DNA of 64,000 nucleotides, taken from Bradyrhizobium sp. B124. Lineage in GTDB: Bacteria; Pseudomonadota; Alphaproteobacteria; Rhizobiales; Xanthobacteraceae. The notes below the pieces were generated by a model that saw nothing but the letters and a program-made list of their open reading frames with translations, searched no databases and had not been told where the DNA came from. The position numbers were made by a program, and so were the translations under genes. The DNA lies in NCBI RefSeq assembly GCF_038967635.1, contig NZ_CP152413.1, positions 5,150,001 to 5,214,000 of the forward strand, given 5' to 3'. The stretch's first letter is position 1, and each line of letters begins with the position of its first letter. Shown piece by piece: positions 1 to 9,026 of the stretch.

Positions 1-909
1 CTTGGCGACAAGATCGAAACGACATTCCTCGAGAACGTGCCGGAAGGACCGGACGCCGAACGTGCGATCGAACAGCTCGTGCGTGCCGGCAACAAACTGA
101 TCTTCACCACATCCTTCGGCTACATGGATCCGACGCTGAAGGTCGCGAAGAAATATCCCAATGTGCACTTCGAACATTGCTCGGGATACAAGCGCGACAA
201 GAACATGTCGACCTATTCGGCGCGCTGGTACCAGGGCCGCTACATTCAGGGTCAGATCGCGGCCAAGATGTCGAAGGCCGGCGTGCTCGGCTACATCGGC
301 TCGTTCCCGATTCCGGAGGTCGTGTCGGGTATCAACGCGACGATGCTGGGCGCCCAGACCATCAACCCGAACATCAAGGTCAAGATCATCTGGGTGAACT
401 CCTGGTTCGATCCCGGCAAGGAAGCCGACGCCGCCAAGGCCCTGCTCGACCAGGGCGCCGATATGATCATGCAGCACACCGACAGCCCGGCTGCAATGCA
501 GGTATCAAGCGAACGCGGCAAGCTCGCATTCGGCCAGGACTCTGAAATGATCAAGTTCGGTCCCAAGGCGCAGCTGACCTCGATCCTCGACACCTGGGCG
601 CCCTACTACATTGAGCGCGTCAAGGCCGAGCTCGCCGGCACCTGGAAATCCGAAGACACCTGGGGCGGCCTCGAAAGCAAGATGTTCGAGATGGCTCCCT
701 ACACCAACATGCCCGACGACGTGAAGAAGATGGCGGAGGACACTCAGGCCGCTATCGCCTCCGGCAAGCTGCATCCATTCAAGTGCCCCGTCGTCACGCA
801 GGACGGCAAGGACGTCGAATGCAAGGGCGGCGATCACCTCGAGGACACTCAGATCCTGGGCATGAATTTCTACGTCAAAGGGATCGACGACAAGCTCCCC
901 GGGAAATAG
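1..909 (+). CDS. BMP-family ABC transporter substrate-binding protein (5' partial)
   Basis: The frame is open from base 1, so the start codon and signal peptide lie outside the window; 302 residues remain. The text around TTSFGYMDPTLKVAKKYPNVHF and the later SWFDPGKEADAAKALLDQGAD is typical of the BMP/PnrA family, whose members bind nucleosides or purine-like ligands in the periplasm and hand them to an ABC permease. Its neighbours are purine-catabolic genes, so a purine or nucleoside ligand is a reasonable inference. It converges on the deaminase gene that follows, with a hairpin between them. The permease and ATPase genes would be expected to the left; only a decayed permease tail is seen at 10.8-11.0 kb. 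Confidence 0.9.
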   Translation, partial: LGDKIETTFLENVPEGPDAERAIEQLVRAGNKLIFTTSFGYMDPTLKVAKKYPNVHFEHCSGYKRDKNMSTYSARWYQGRYIQGQIAAKMSKAGVLGYIGSFPIPEVVSGINATMLGAQTINPNIKVKIIWVNSWFDPGKEADAAKALLDQGADMIMQHTDSPAAMQVSSERGKLAFGQDSEMIKFGPKAQLTSILDTWAPYYIERVKAELAGTWKSEDTWGGLESKMFEMAPYTNMPDDVKKMAEDTQAAIASGKLHPFKCPVVTQDGKDVECKGGDHLEDTQILGMNFYVKGIDDKLPGK

Positions 910-923
910 ACCCGATCACGATC

Positions 924-955
924 AGGCTCGGGCTCGGGTGATCCGGCCCGAGTCT
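924..955. terminator. Hairpin between convergent genes (putative bidirectional terminator)
   Basis: Bases 924-933 (AGGCTCGGGC) pair with 946-955 (GCCCGAGTCT) through one G-T wobble, leaving a 12-base loop. It sits 15 bases after the BMP stop and 10 bases after the stop of the opposing deaminase. No strong T-run follows on either strand, so the call rests on stem and position. Confidence 0.45.
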
Positions 956-964
956 CCTTGCGCG

Positions 965-2317
965 CTATCCCGCGTGCATTGCGTTCGCCGCTGCGCTGTG
1001 ACGTCGGATGAGGTCCGGGACATCGAGCCCGGGAATGGCTCCGTCGATCACGACCCACCTCCCTCCGACCATCACCCGATCAGCACGATGTGCGCCGCAA
1101 AGCACCAACGCGGCAAGTGGGTCGCCAGAGCCGGAGAAGCGTAGCTCATCAAGCTTGAACAGCGCGAGATCAGCCGCCTTGCCGACGGCGATCTCGCCCA
1201 GTTCCGGACGGCCGACGCAGGCGGCCGAGCCCCTGGTCGCCCATCGCAACGCATCCTTGTGGCTGACCTTCGTGACGCCGTAACGGGCGCGCTGCAGCAG
1301 GAACGCGGCGCGGACTTCCTGCATCAGGTTGGATCCGTCGTTCGACGCCGAGCCGTCGACACCCAGCCCGATCACCACGCCGGCCTCCTCCATCTCGCAG
1401 ACCGGACAGCAACCGGACGCCAGGAGCTGGTTGCTGCAGGCGCAATGGCTGATGGTCGTTCCGGCCCCGGCCAGCCGTTTCATCTCCTGTGCATCGAAGA
1501 AGATGCCGTGAGCCAGCCAGGTCCGGGCATTCAGCCATCCGCACTGCTCGAGGTAATCGAGCGGGCGACAGCCATATATCTGCTGGCAAAACCTGTTCTC
1601 GTCCTCGGTCTCGGCAAGATGCGTGTGCAGCCGGACATCCAGCCTATCGGCGAGATCGGCAGTCGCACGCATCAACGACGTCGTCACCGAAAACGGCGAG
1701 CACGGCGCCAGGGCGATTTGCACCATCGCGTCCTCGCCGCGCTCATGATGCTTCGATACCAGCCGTGCGCTGTCGGCAAGGATCGCATCCTCGTCCTGCA
1801 CCACACTGTCTGGCGGCAATCCACCGTCACGCTGCGAGAGGTTCATCGAGCCGCGCGTGAGCAGCACACGGACACCCAGCCGCCTAGCCACCGCGACCTC
1901 GATGTCGATCCCCTCCTCGAGCCCCGCCGGAAACACGTAGTGGTGATCGGTGGTCGTGGTGCAACCGGACAGCAGCAGCTCGGACATCGCAACGCTGACG
2001 CCGAGTTCGAGTGATTCCGGCGTGAGTCGTGCCCACACCGGATACAGCGCCTGCAGCCAGGGAAACAGCTCGCGATCCATCGCAGCCGGCAGCGCCCGCG
2101 TCAGCGTCTGATAGAAATGATGGTGGGTATTGATCAGCCCGGGCAGCACGACATGAGCGCTCGCGTCGTAGACCGCAACATTCGCCGTCGTCGGCTGATG
2201 CCCGGCGCCCACGCACTCGACGATCTTGCCGCCATGGACCACAACGCCGCGTTCGGCTCCGTTGGCCAGAATCGACAGGGGATCCTTGATCCAGATTGCC
2301 TGCATTTGATCCATCAT
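965..2317 (-). CDS. 8-oxoguanine deaminase (amidohydrolase superfamily)
   Basis: 450 residues, a complete TIM-barrel amidohydrolase. Visible motifs are the metal-binding HHH around residue 65 (NTHHHFYQTLTRA), the LTRGSMNLSQRDGGLPPD stretch characteristic of 8-oxoguanine/hydroxydechloroatrazine-type deaminases, HTHLAETEDE, and the metal aspartate in GLGVDGSASND. The reaction would be hydrolytic deamination of 8-oxoguanine to urate (or of a related aminopurine), in the cytoplasm. The gene is divergent from the xanthine dehydrogenase genes across a 96-base gap that must hold both promoters. Urate made here would feed the uricase gene at 8 kb. Related enzymes act on guanine or triazines, so the exact substrate is inferred from context. 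Confidence 0.88.
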   Translation of the reverse strand: MMDQMQAIWIKDPLSILANGAERGVVVHGGKIVECVGAGHQPTTANVAVYDASAHVVLPGLINTHHHFYQTLTRALPAAMDRELFPWLQALYPVWARLTPESLELGVSVAMSELLLSGCTTTTDHHYVFPAGLEEGIDIEVAVARRLGVRVLLTRGSMNLSQRDGGLPPDSVVQDEDAILADSARLVSKHHERGEDAMVQIALAPCSPFSVTTSLMRATADLADRLDVRLHTHLAETEDENRFCQQIYGCRPLDYLEQCGWLNARTWLAHGIFFDAQEMKRLAGAGTTISHCACSNQLLASGCCPVCEMEEAGVVIGLGVDGSASNDGSNLMQEVRAAFLLQRARYGVTKVSHKDALRWATRGSAACVGRPELGEIAVGKAADLALFKLDELRFSGSGDPLAALVLCGAHRADRVMVGGRWVVIDGAIPGLDVPDLIRRHSAAANAMHAG

Positions 2318-2413
2318 TTTCGTCTCCCGAGGCGGCGAACGCCATTCCTGACCTGCAAGGACCGTCCCACGTCCAGCGAGACTTGGCGTTGCTCTTGCAG
2401 GACTTCATAGTCA

Positions 2414-3268
2414 ATGATGCATCTCGTTGAAAGCGCTGGCGTATCCATGGACTTGAACACCATCACCGAGGTTGTCCATCCGCTCTCGCGGGCGCAACTG
2501 CCCGTTTGGACGGCAGGCGATGCCTGGCTCGCGGGCGGGACCTGGCTGTTCTCGGAACCTCAGGTACATCTCACCCGCCTGGTCGATCTCGCTGAGCTGA
2601 ATTGGCCGGCGCTTACGATTGGTGACACGCATCTGAGCATTGCGGCGACCTGTACGGTCGCGCAGCTCGATGCCTTGGCCTGCCCGCCGGACTGGATGGC
2701 CGCACCGCTGATCAACCAGTGCTGCCGTGCTTTTCTCGCTTCGTTCAAGATCTGGAAGACCGCGACCGTCGGCGGCAACATCTGCATGTCGCTCCCGGCG
2801 GGACCGATGATTTCGCTGACCTCGGCGCTCGATGGCGTGTGCACGATCTGGCCAGCCCGCGGCGGCGAGCGAACCATCCCGGTCATGGACTTCGTGACCG
2901 GCGATCATGCAAACGTGCTGGCCCCCGGTGACCTGCTGCGGCAAATCGATATCCCGATCGCAGCCCTGAAGCGGCGCTCGGCATTCCGCCAGATTTCGCT
3001 GACGCCGGTCGGCCGCTCAGCCGCGCTGCTGATCGGCAGCGTCGACAACAACGGCAGCTTCACACTGACCGTCACCGCCTCGACGGTGCGGCCGGTGCAA
3101 TTGTCGTTTCCTGCCATGCCTCGTGCCGACCAACTCCGCGACACGATCCAGCGGCGCATTGCGGATGGCCTCTACCACGCCGACGTCCACGGCAGGCCGC
3201 TGTGGCGCAAGCACATGACGTTGCGGCTTGCCGAGGAAATCTGCGACGAATTGCAGGCGCACCCATGA
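2414..3268 (+). CDS. Xanthine dehydrogenase-type FAD-binding subunit
   Basis: 284 residues with the FAD-binding domain of molybdenum hydroxylases: an AGGTWL flavin motif near residue 36 and the TVGGNI motif in the segment FKIWKTATVGGNICMSLPAGP. It passes electrons from the iron-sulphur/molybdenum subunit to NAD+ or another acceptor. Its stop codon overlaps the start of the next gene as ATGA, so the two are translationally coupled and surely form one enzyme. Start is the first ATG after the divergent gap; a second ATG at 2447 (MDLNTI) is a possible alternative. No XdhC-type cofactor chaperone gene is seen nearby. Confidence 0.88.
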   Translation: MMHLVESAGVSMDLNTITEVVHPLSRAQLPVWTAGDAWLAGGTWLFSEPQVHLTRLVDLAELNWPALTIGDTHLSIAATCTVAQLDALACPPDWMAAPLINQCCRAFLASFKIWKTATVGGNICMSLPAGPMISLTSALDGVCTIWPARGGERTIPVMDFVTGDHANVLAPGDLLRQIDIPIAALKRRSAFRQISLTPVGRSAALLIGSVDNNGSFTLTVTASTVRPVQLSFPAMPRADQLRDTIQRRIADGLYHADVHGRPLWRKHMTLRLAEEICDELQAHP

Positions 3269-5985
3269 CGTTCGAGATCAACGGCAAGACGTTCTCGACC
3301 CACCCGCGTGCCGGACAATGCCTGCGTACGTTCCTGCGCGAGCTCGGCCATTTCGGCGTCAAGAAGGGTTGCGACGCCGGCGACTGCGGCGCCTGCACGG
3401 TGCTGCTCGACGGCGAGCCGGTCCATAGCTGTCTGATCCCGGCATTCCGCGCTGACGGCCATGCGATAACCACCATCGAGGGTCTTGCCGGCGTCACCGG
3501 CATGCATCTGCTGCAGCAGGCGTTTCTCGATGCGCAGGGATTTCAGTGCGGCTTCTGCACTGCCGGCATGATCCTGACCTGTGCCTCGCTGAACCAGGCA
3601 CAACGGCAGGACCTCGACGCGGCGTTGAAGGGCAATATCTGCCGCTGCACCGGCTATCGTTCGATCCAGGACGCGCTCGACGGCAAGATCAACATAGAGG
3701 ATGCCACGGCCGGCACGGCCTTTGGCCGCAGCCTGCCCGCCCCCGCGGGCCCCCTGATCGTGCACGGTGCAGCGCCCTACACCTTCGACACGACGATCGA
3801 CGGCCTGCTGCACATCAAGCTGCTGCGTTCTCCTCACGCCCACGCGAGAATAGTCGCGATCGACAAGACGGATGCGCTGAAGGCCGCCGGCGTCCACGCG
3901 GTGCTGACGCATGAGGACGCGCCCGATTGCCTGTTCTCGACCGCGCGCCACGAGCGCGACTGGATGGATCCCGATGACACCAGGGTGCTCGACACGACCG
4001 TCCGCTTCATCGGTCAGAAGGTCGCAGCTGTCGTGGCGGACAGCGAAGCCGCCGCGGAAAATGCCTGCCGGCTGATCAAGGTCGCGTATGAGATCCTTCC
4101 CGCCGTGTTCGATCCCGCCGAATCTATCGCCGCAGGCGCTCCGGCCATTCATGCCGACAAGACGACCGCGCATCGCGTCGCCAATGCCGCGCGCAACATT
4201 GTCGCCGAAACGCATGGCGAATTTGGCGACGTCACCTGCGGATTCGCCGAGGCGGCTGTCACCTATGAGGGGACCTTCACCACCCAGCGCGTCCAGCACG
4301 CCGCACTGGAGACCCATGGCGGGCTGGCATGGCTTGACTCCTCGGGCGTGCTCAACGTCCGTTCCAGCACGCAGGTCCCATTCCTGACCCGCCGCACGCT
4401 GGCCAGCCTCTTCAAGCTGCCGACCGACAAGGTCCGGGTGTTCTGCGAGCGCGTCGGCGGCGGCTTCGGCGGCAAGCAGGAGATGCTCGTCGAGGACATC
4501 CTGGCGCTCGCCGCGCTCCGCACGGGGCGGCCGGTCAAGCTCGAACTCACACGCGAAGAGCAATTCACGGCGACCTCGACGCGGCATCCAATGCGGGTGA
4601 CAGTCAAGGCGGGGGCCGACAAGGACGGCAATCTGACAGCCCTGCAGCTCGATGTGCTCTCGAACACGGGTGCCTATGGCAATCACGCAGGTCCTGTGCT
4701 CTTCCACGCGGTCAGCGAATCCATCAGCGTCTACAACTGCCCGAACAAGAAGGTTGATGCGATTGCCTGCTACACGAACACGCTGCCGGCCGGCGCCTTC
4801 CGCGGCTATGGTCTGCCGCAGACGCTGATCGCCGTCGAGGCGGCCATCGACGAACTCGCCAAGCAGCTCGGCATCTCGCCGTTCGATATGCGCCGTCGCA
4901 ATGTCGTCAGGCCAGGCGACCCGATGCTCGCGCCACCCGGCTCCCAATATCACGACGTGACGTACGGCTCCTACGGCCTCGACCAGTGTCTCGACCTGGT
5001 CGAGCGCGCGATGTCAGCGGGAACCCCCACACCGCAGCTCTCCGCCGACTGGCTGGTCGGCGACGGCATCGCGCTGACCATGATCGATACCGTACCACCC
5101 GCCGGCCACCTCGCGGATTGCAAGATCAGGCTCTGCGACGACGGGCATTTCGAGCTGACCGTCGGCACCGCGGAATTCGGGAACGGCACCAGCACGGTGC
5201 ATCGCCAGATCGCGGCCACCGCGCTCGCCACTTCGGTCGATCGTATCCGCCTGAGACAATCCGACACCGCGCATGGCGGCCACGACACCGGCGCCTATGG
5301 CAGCGCGGGGATTTTCGTGGCCGGAAGCGCGACTCAGGCAGCGGCCGAGAATCTGGCGGGCGACCTGAAGGCGCTGGCCTGCCGTCTGGCTGGAGGTGAT
5401 CCTGGCACCTGCGTGCTCGAGGCCGATCACGCGGTCTGCGGCAGGCAGCGACTGCCCTATATCGAGCTTGCGCGCTCGGCGCGCGGCAGCGGCCAGGTCC
5501 TGCAAGCCAGCGGTACGTCGGAGGGAACGCCGCGTTCGGTCGCATTCAACGTGCAGGGGTTCCGTGTCGCAGTGAACAAGGGTACCGGCGCGCTGAAGAT
5601 CCTGAGGAGCGTGCAGGCCGCCGATGCCGGCCGTGTCGCCAACCCGATGCAGTGCCGCGGTCAGGTCGAGGGCGGCGTGGCGCAATCGCTGGGCGCGGCA
5701 CTCTTTGAGGAGTTGGTGATCGACAGCGGCGGCCGCGTGATCAATCCGAGTTTCCGGGACTATCACTTGCCAGCTTTCGCAGACGTGCCGCGCACCGACG
5801 TCTATTTTGCCGACAGCTCCGACAGCGTCGGCCCGATGGGAGCGAAATCGATGAGCGAGAGCCCCTACAACCCCGTCGCCGCCGCGCTCGGCAACGCCAT
5901 CGCCGACGCCACCGGCATCCGCTTTACCGACGTTCCCTTCAAGCCTGACCGGCTGTTTCCGGAGTTGCTGAAGAAATTCGGCTAG
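3265..5985 (+). CDS. Fused 2Fe-2S / molybdopterin-binding subunit of xanthine dehydrogenase family
   Basis: 906 residues starting at the ATG that overlaps the stop of the FAD gene. Residues 1-150 are a ferredoxin-like plus helical 2Fe-2S module: cysteines 36, 41, 44 and 56, then CGFC (95-98) and CRC (126-128). The rest is the molybdenum domain, with GGFGGKQ, AFRGYGLPQ and the C-terminal GAKSMSESP that carries the catalytic glutamate. The enzyme would hydroxylate hypoxanthine/xanthine to urate. The order is unusual: classical xanthine dehydrogenase is FeS-FAD-Mo, but here FAD is a separate gene and FeS is joined directly to Mo. A different N-heterocycle substrate cannot be excluded from sequence alone. 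Confidence 0.88.
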   Translation: MTFEINGKTFSTHPRAGQCLRTFLRELGHFGVKKGCDAGDCGACTVLLDGEPVHSCLIPAFRADGHAITTIEGLAGVTGMHLLQQAFLDAQGFQCGFCTAGMILTCASLNQAQRQDLDAALKGNICRCTGYRSIQDALDGKINIEDATAGTAFGRSLPAPAGPLIVHGAAPYTFDTTIDGLLHIKLLRSPHAHARIVAIDKTDALKAAGVHAVLTHEDAPDCLFSTARHERDWMDPDDTRVLDTTVRFIGQKVAAVVADSEAAAENACRLIKVAYEILPAVFDPAESIAAGAPAIHADKTTAHRVANAARNIVAETHGEFGDVTCGFAEAAVTYEGTFTTQRVQHAALETHGGLAWLDSSGVLNVRSSTQVPFLTRRTLASLFKLPTDKVRVFCERVGGGFGGKQEMLVEDILALAALRTGRPVKLELTREEQFTATSTRHPMRVTVKAGADKDGNLTALQLDVLSNTGAYGNHAGPVLFHAVSESISVYNCPNKKVDAIACYTNTLPAGAFRGYGLPQTLIAVEAAIDELAKQLGISPFDMRRRNVVRPGDPMLAPPGSQYHDVTYGSYGLDQCLDLVERAMSAGTPTPQLSADWLVGDGIALTMIDTVPPAGHLADCKIRLCDDGHFELTVGTAEFGNGTSTVHRQIAATALATSVDRIRLRQSDTAHGGHDTGAYGSAGIFVAGSATQAAAENLAGDLKALACRLAGGDPGTCVLEADHAVCGRQRLPYIELARSARGSGQVLQASGTSEGTPRSVAFNVQGFRVAVNKGTGALKILRSVQAADAGRVANPMQCRGQVEGGVAQSLGAALFEELVIDSGGRVINPSFRDYHLPAFADVPRTDVYFADSSDSVGPMGAKSMSESPYNPVAAALGNAIADATGIRFTDVPFKPDRLFPELLKKFG

Positions 5986-6133
5986 GCCGTGCACCTATGA
6001 ACGCCGCGCGGCGTGACCGGTGACTACGTCGCTTTCCCCATATAGCGACCAGGTTAGTGCGGCAGCGCAATATGTCGCGATGGCCAAAAGCGGTAAGTTG
6101 GAAACAAATAGCCGCCCGGAAATGCAGCCTCGT

Positions 6134-7165
6134 TTATGGCGAACCGGCTGCGACCAGCTTGCGCCGCGCCGCGACGAGGTCAATGAGCCTGGACCTGTTT
6201 TTCTTGTACGCCTTGTCGAGCTCCCGAGCGTGGCCGAGCAACACCCATGGCGCCACTCTCCCCAAGTGCTCCATGACCTCAGCAGTTTGCGCCTTCCGGA
6301 CAGAAGCCCGCATCTTCTGGTTGGAGAAGTAAAGCATCAGCGAATGCGAGCGGCTGGTCGGTATCACGCCGTACATCAGTGTCGTAGTCGTCATGCTATA
6401 GGTATAGAGCATGTCCGACAGCGGCATCAGTCGGAACCTGAACCAGCCCCTTTGCAACACGTGCGTGTCAGTAATCCGCACGTGGCCGCGAAGCTTCAAG
6501 GCAGATCTGGCTGTCACAATGTCGTGCTCCAGTCCCGCGCTGAGCATTTCCAACGCATTGGCGGACTGCCTGCAGACCGCACGCAAATCGGGATGCGATG
6601 ATGGCTCGTTAAATCGCGATAGTGCTCGCCCGCCGATCAACGCAACGAGCGCCAATGGTACCGCAATCAAGATCAGCACGGCCGCAACGGCCGCGGAGGT
6701 GTATTTCTCCGTGTCGAGCATGACAGGGAGGAACGCCGCGCTGGCATCGCCACTCCGCTTAACGAGGCGACTGATCCGGTCGATTGTCTCAATGTCGGCG
6801 GCAAGCAGACCGCCGCTCAGCGCTCTCGCGTCGAGAACGCGATCCGGAGCCGCCTTGATCAAGAGCAAGCGATCCCCGAACTGAGCAACAGAGAATATCG
6901 CGTGGTCATATTTGTGCCGGGAGTAGACGCCGGTCGAAACGACTTTATCGGCCTGCAGCGCGACCCAGTTACGCGACAGTTGCGGAAGGCTCGTCACCGC
7001 GCGCACTTGGTCTTGCGACATCGCGACGACGCCTCTGGCGTAGTTGCCGAGAAACTGTACGTTTTCCAGCACCATGACAGCCGCAAACGCGAACAGCAGA
7101 AGGCATGCGCCGAGCTGACGCAAGCTCGTGTTGCGTATCTGGCGCTCGACCCATGTCATGCTCAT
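6134..7165 (-). CDS. Two-helix membrane protein of unknown function
   Basis: 343 residues. A hydrophobic helix at about residues 18-37 and a second at about 157-180 (AAVAAVLILIAVPLALVALIGG) enclose a domain of roughly 115 residues that is probably periplasmic; the C-terminal 160 residues, rich in basic residues, would be cytoplasmic. I do not recognise a catalytic motif or a named family with confidence. It converges on the xanthine dehydrogenase gene and is followed on its upstream side by the 800-base degenerate stretch, so it looks like a monocistronic insertion between the purine genes rather than a pathway member. Confidence 0.7.
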   Translation of the reverse strand: MSMTWVERQIRNTSLRQLGACLLLFAFAAVMVLENVQFLGNYARGVVAMSQDQVRAVTSLPQLSRNWVALQADKVVSTGVYSRHKYDHAIFSVAQFGDRLLLIKAAPDRVLDARALSGGLLAADIETIDRISRLVKRSGDASAAFLPVMLDTEKYTSAAVAAVLILIAVPLALVALIGGRALSRFNEPSSHPDLRAVCRQSANALEMLSAGLEHDIVTARSALKLRGHVRITDTHVLQRGWFRFRLMPLSDMLYTYSMTTTTLMYGVIPTSRSHSLMLYFSNQKMRASVRKAQTAEVMEHLGRVAPWVLLGHARELDKAYKKNRSRLIDLVAARRKLVAAGSP

Positions 7166-7505
7166 ACCTCTGCTTCCGGTCGGACCCGCCTAGAGTTCGG
7201 GCGTTTGTCTGCCTGGTCCTTCGAGGCAAGCACCCTGGGAATGTCGTGCGAATGCAATTTCCGATCGTTCGGGAAGCGCGCCAGCCTCAGCGGCGAAGCA
7301 AGCGACAAATCCGTCCACAGCCGCAGCGACGATCAATCTTCAGCGTATAGTCTTACTTCAGGACTGCTGCCGGAGGCTGCAGCGCAGGTGATTAAAGCGA
7401 CTTTAACGGCCGGGACCTGGCTTGGCGTCGGTCACGTTTCGATTGCTCAAACTCATAAAATTTGAGCTTTGGTCTTCCCCGCTTGTGCACTACGGCCCTG
7501 CAAGT
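7166..7505. other. Non-coding stretch upstream of the membrane protein gene
   Basis: I see no convincing gene, promoter or repeat in these 340 bases. They presumably hold the promoter of the minus-strand membrane protein gene. The right part runs into a transposase remnant. Confidence 0.5.
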
Positions 7506-7658
7506 GGACTGCGCAATCGGGTCGAACGGTTCTTCAACAAGACCAATCAATGTCGTCGAATAGCGACGCGCTACGACAGGCTCGCCGCCAACTACCTTGC
7601 CTTCATTCAGCTTGCGTCAATCAGGCTCTGGCTGCGCCCTAATGAGCCCGCAGCCTAA
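7506..7658 (+). pseudogene. C-terminal remnant of an IS5-type transposase
   Basis: The frame beginning at 7506 reads GLRNRVERFFNKTNQ, then CRRIATRYDRLAANYLAFIQLASIRLWLR, and ends at a TAA at 7656. This is the conserved C-terminal block of IS5-family DDE transposases (the ER-F-K-RRIATRYDK signature including the catalytic Glu). No upstream catalytic Asp region is in frame, and no second inverted end is recognisable, so the element is dead and truncated. It directly abuts the palindromic repeat that follows. Confidence 0.75.
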
Positions 7659-7757
7659 TTTAGAGCGTTTCCGATCGAAGTGGCTGCCGGTTCGCGTGAA
7701 GAAAACGCGTCAAAGCCAGAATCTAGAGCTCCGTTCCGATTCCATCGGAACGGAAAT
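7658..7757. repeat. Interspersed palindromic repeat element
   Basis: A 100-base element beginning TTTAGAGCGTTTCCGATC, with GAAAACGC at 7701-7708 facing GCGTTTCC at 7665-7672. It ends in a perfect 10-bp stem: CCGTTCCGAT at 7731-7740 and ATCGGAACGG at 7744-7753 around a 3-base loop. Elements with this wording are dispersed through Bradyrhizobium-like genomes; that statement is from general knowledge, since only one copy is in the window. Confidence 0.65.
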
Positions 7758-7959
7758 AGCTCCGGTGCGGGCGAGGAGGGTACACGATTTCGGAATATTG
7801 GAAGAATATTCCTGAGTTGCCCGACGTGTCAAGTTGCCTCGTCGAACGCCGGCAGCCGCCAGCTACTTTGCATGGGGTTGTTTTCGATATTTTGGCAGCG
7901 CGCCTGCTGCGGGGTGGCCGCCGTCGACGCGGCTCGCAACGCGGGGCAGGAGCACAGGC

Positions 7960-8949
7960 CTACTTCCGCCCCACCGTACACTCGATCTGTCCATGAGGCT
8001 CGTCGGTGGGCAGGAAGACGTCGTTGTTGTTATCCAGCCCGAAGGCAGAGAGATTGATCGGGATGAAGTGCATGTTTGGGCAGGCCATGCTGATCTCGGA
8101 TATCTCAGGGACCGCGGCAAGCGCCGCCTCGCCCATACGGTAAAGACTGTCCTGCACGCTCCTGCTGTAGGTCGTCGAGAAGACCCTTAGCATGGTGTCA
8201 AGGATCTTCGCGTTCGTCGCCGGATAGTTCGCGGGCTTTGCGGACCATGCCCACGACGCGACCATGCTGGTCGCGCAGATGCGATCCGCGGTCTCCGGGA
8301 TCGTGGTGTAGCGATCCTTGAGGTAGTTCTCCCAGCCCGACTGGGTCGACTTCAGAAATGCGAACCCATCGACGCCCGAACTCAGCGTCGAGGAGCCATC
8401 GCGCGTCATCGTGGCCTCGACCGTCGGGCGGCCGTTGGCATCGAGCACGAAACTGTGCGGATGTGGCTTGCCGTCGAAACTCAGCCGGCTCCATTTGGTC
8501 TCGTGCGAGGTAATCGCGACGGATGAAATCTGCTGATAGGTGTCGAGATATTTTCTCGCCAGGACCTGGCAGAATTCCTCGGCAGAGAGACCGGTGTTCT
8601 CGCGAGCGACCACATTGACGATGTTCTTGATGGTGTCGGTCGAGACCGTCATGATATTGTCGGCATGGGTATAGGTGCGCGCGAACTCGCCTTCGACCAT
8701 CGCCTTGATATTGAGCTGACTGACCTCCTGCCGCTCTCCATCACGGTGAATCCGCATCACGCGGACCCGGCCCTTGCCATATCGGTTCTTGATCAGCAGC
8801 ACGTCAAAGCCTCCAGCTATGGCCCCCGGGGCTGGCATGGCCCGCCGCCCGTCGTGGCCAGTATTGAGCAACGTTTGTGCCATCGGCAAGCTCGCGCCAC
8901 GCACCGCGTCATGGATAGACCAGGTTCGATCACCGGAAGTGGCACCCAC
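7960..8949 (-). CDS. Urate oxidase (uricase)
   Basis: 329 residues from a GTG start with a GAGG ribosome site; an internal ATG (codon 23, MAQTLLNTG) is an alternative start. The conserved core begins at VLLIKNRYGKGRVRVMRI and continues through DNIMTVSTDTIKNIVNVVARE, the uricase signature with the catalytic Lys/Thr region; the C-terminal half contains SVQDSLYRMGEAAL and NMHFIPINLSAFG. The enzyme oxidises urate to 5-hydroxyisourate without a cofactor. It follows the UraD-UraH gene on the same strand, 77 bases downstream, so the steps after urate are encoded together. Confidence 0.9.
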   Translation of the reverse strand: MGATSGDRTWSIHDAVRGASLPMAQTLLNTGHDGRRAMPAPGAIAGGFDVLLIKNRYGKGRVRVMRIHRDGERQEVSQLNIKAMVEGEFARTYTHADNIMTVSTDTIKNIVNVVARENTGLSAEEFCQVLARKYLDTYQQISSVAITSHETKWSRLSFDGKPHPHSFVLDANGRPTVEATMTRDGSSTLSSGVDGFAFLKSTQSGWENYLKDRYTTIPETADRICATSMVASWAWSAKPANYPATNAKILDTMLRVFSTTYSRSVQDSLYRMGEAALAAVPEISEISMACPNMHFIPINLSAFGLDNNNDVFLPTDEPHGQIECTVGRK

Positions 8950-9026
8950 GGCATGGCCTCGCTGCCGGAATCTTCACCATCCCTGCCACACCTTTCAGCA
9001 GTCATCAGCGGGTTGCGATTCCGTAC

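Noticed and set aside
3095..3130. GGTGCAATTG inside the FAD subunit gene as a further box
   Set aside because: Only ten bases match; no GGAC at the required distance and it is mid-gene.
3172..4953. A 593-codon minus-strand frame opposite the xanthine dehydrogenase gene
   Set aside because: Antisense shadow caused by high GC; no domain, no ribosome site, and the plus frame carries cofactor motifs throughout.
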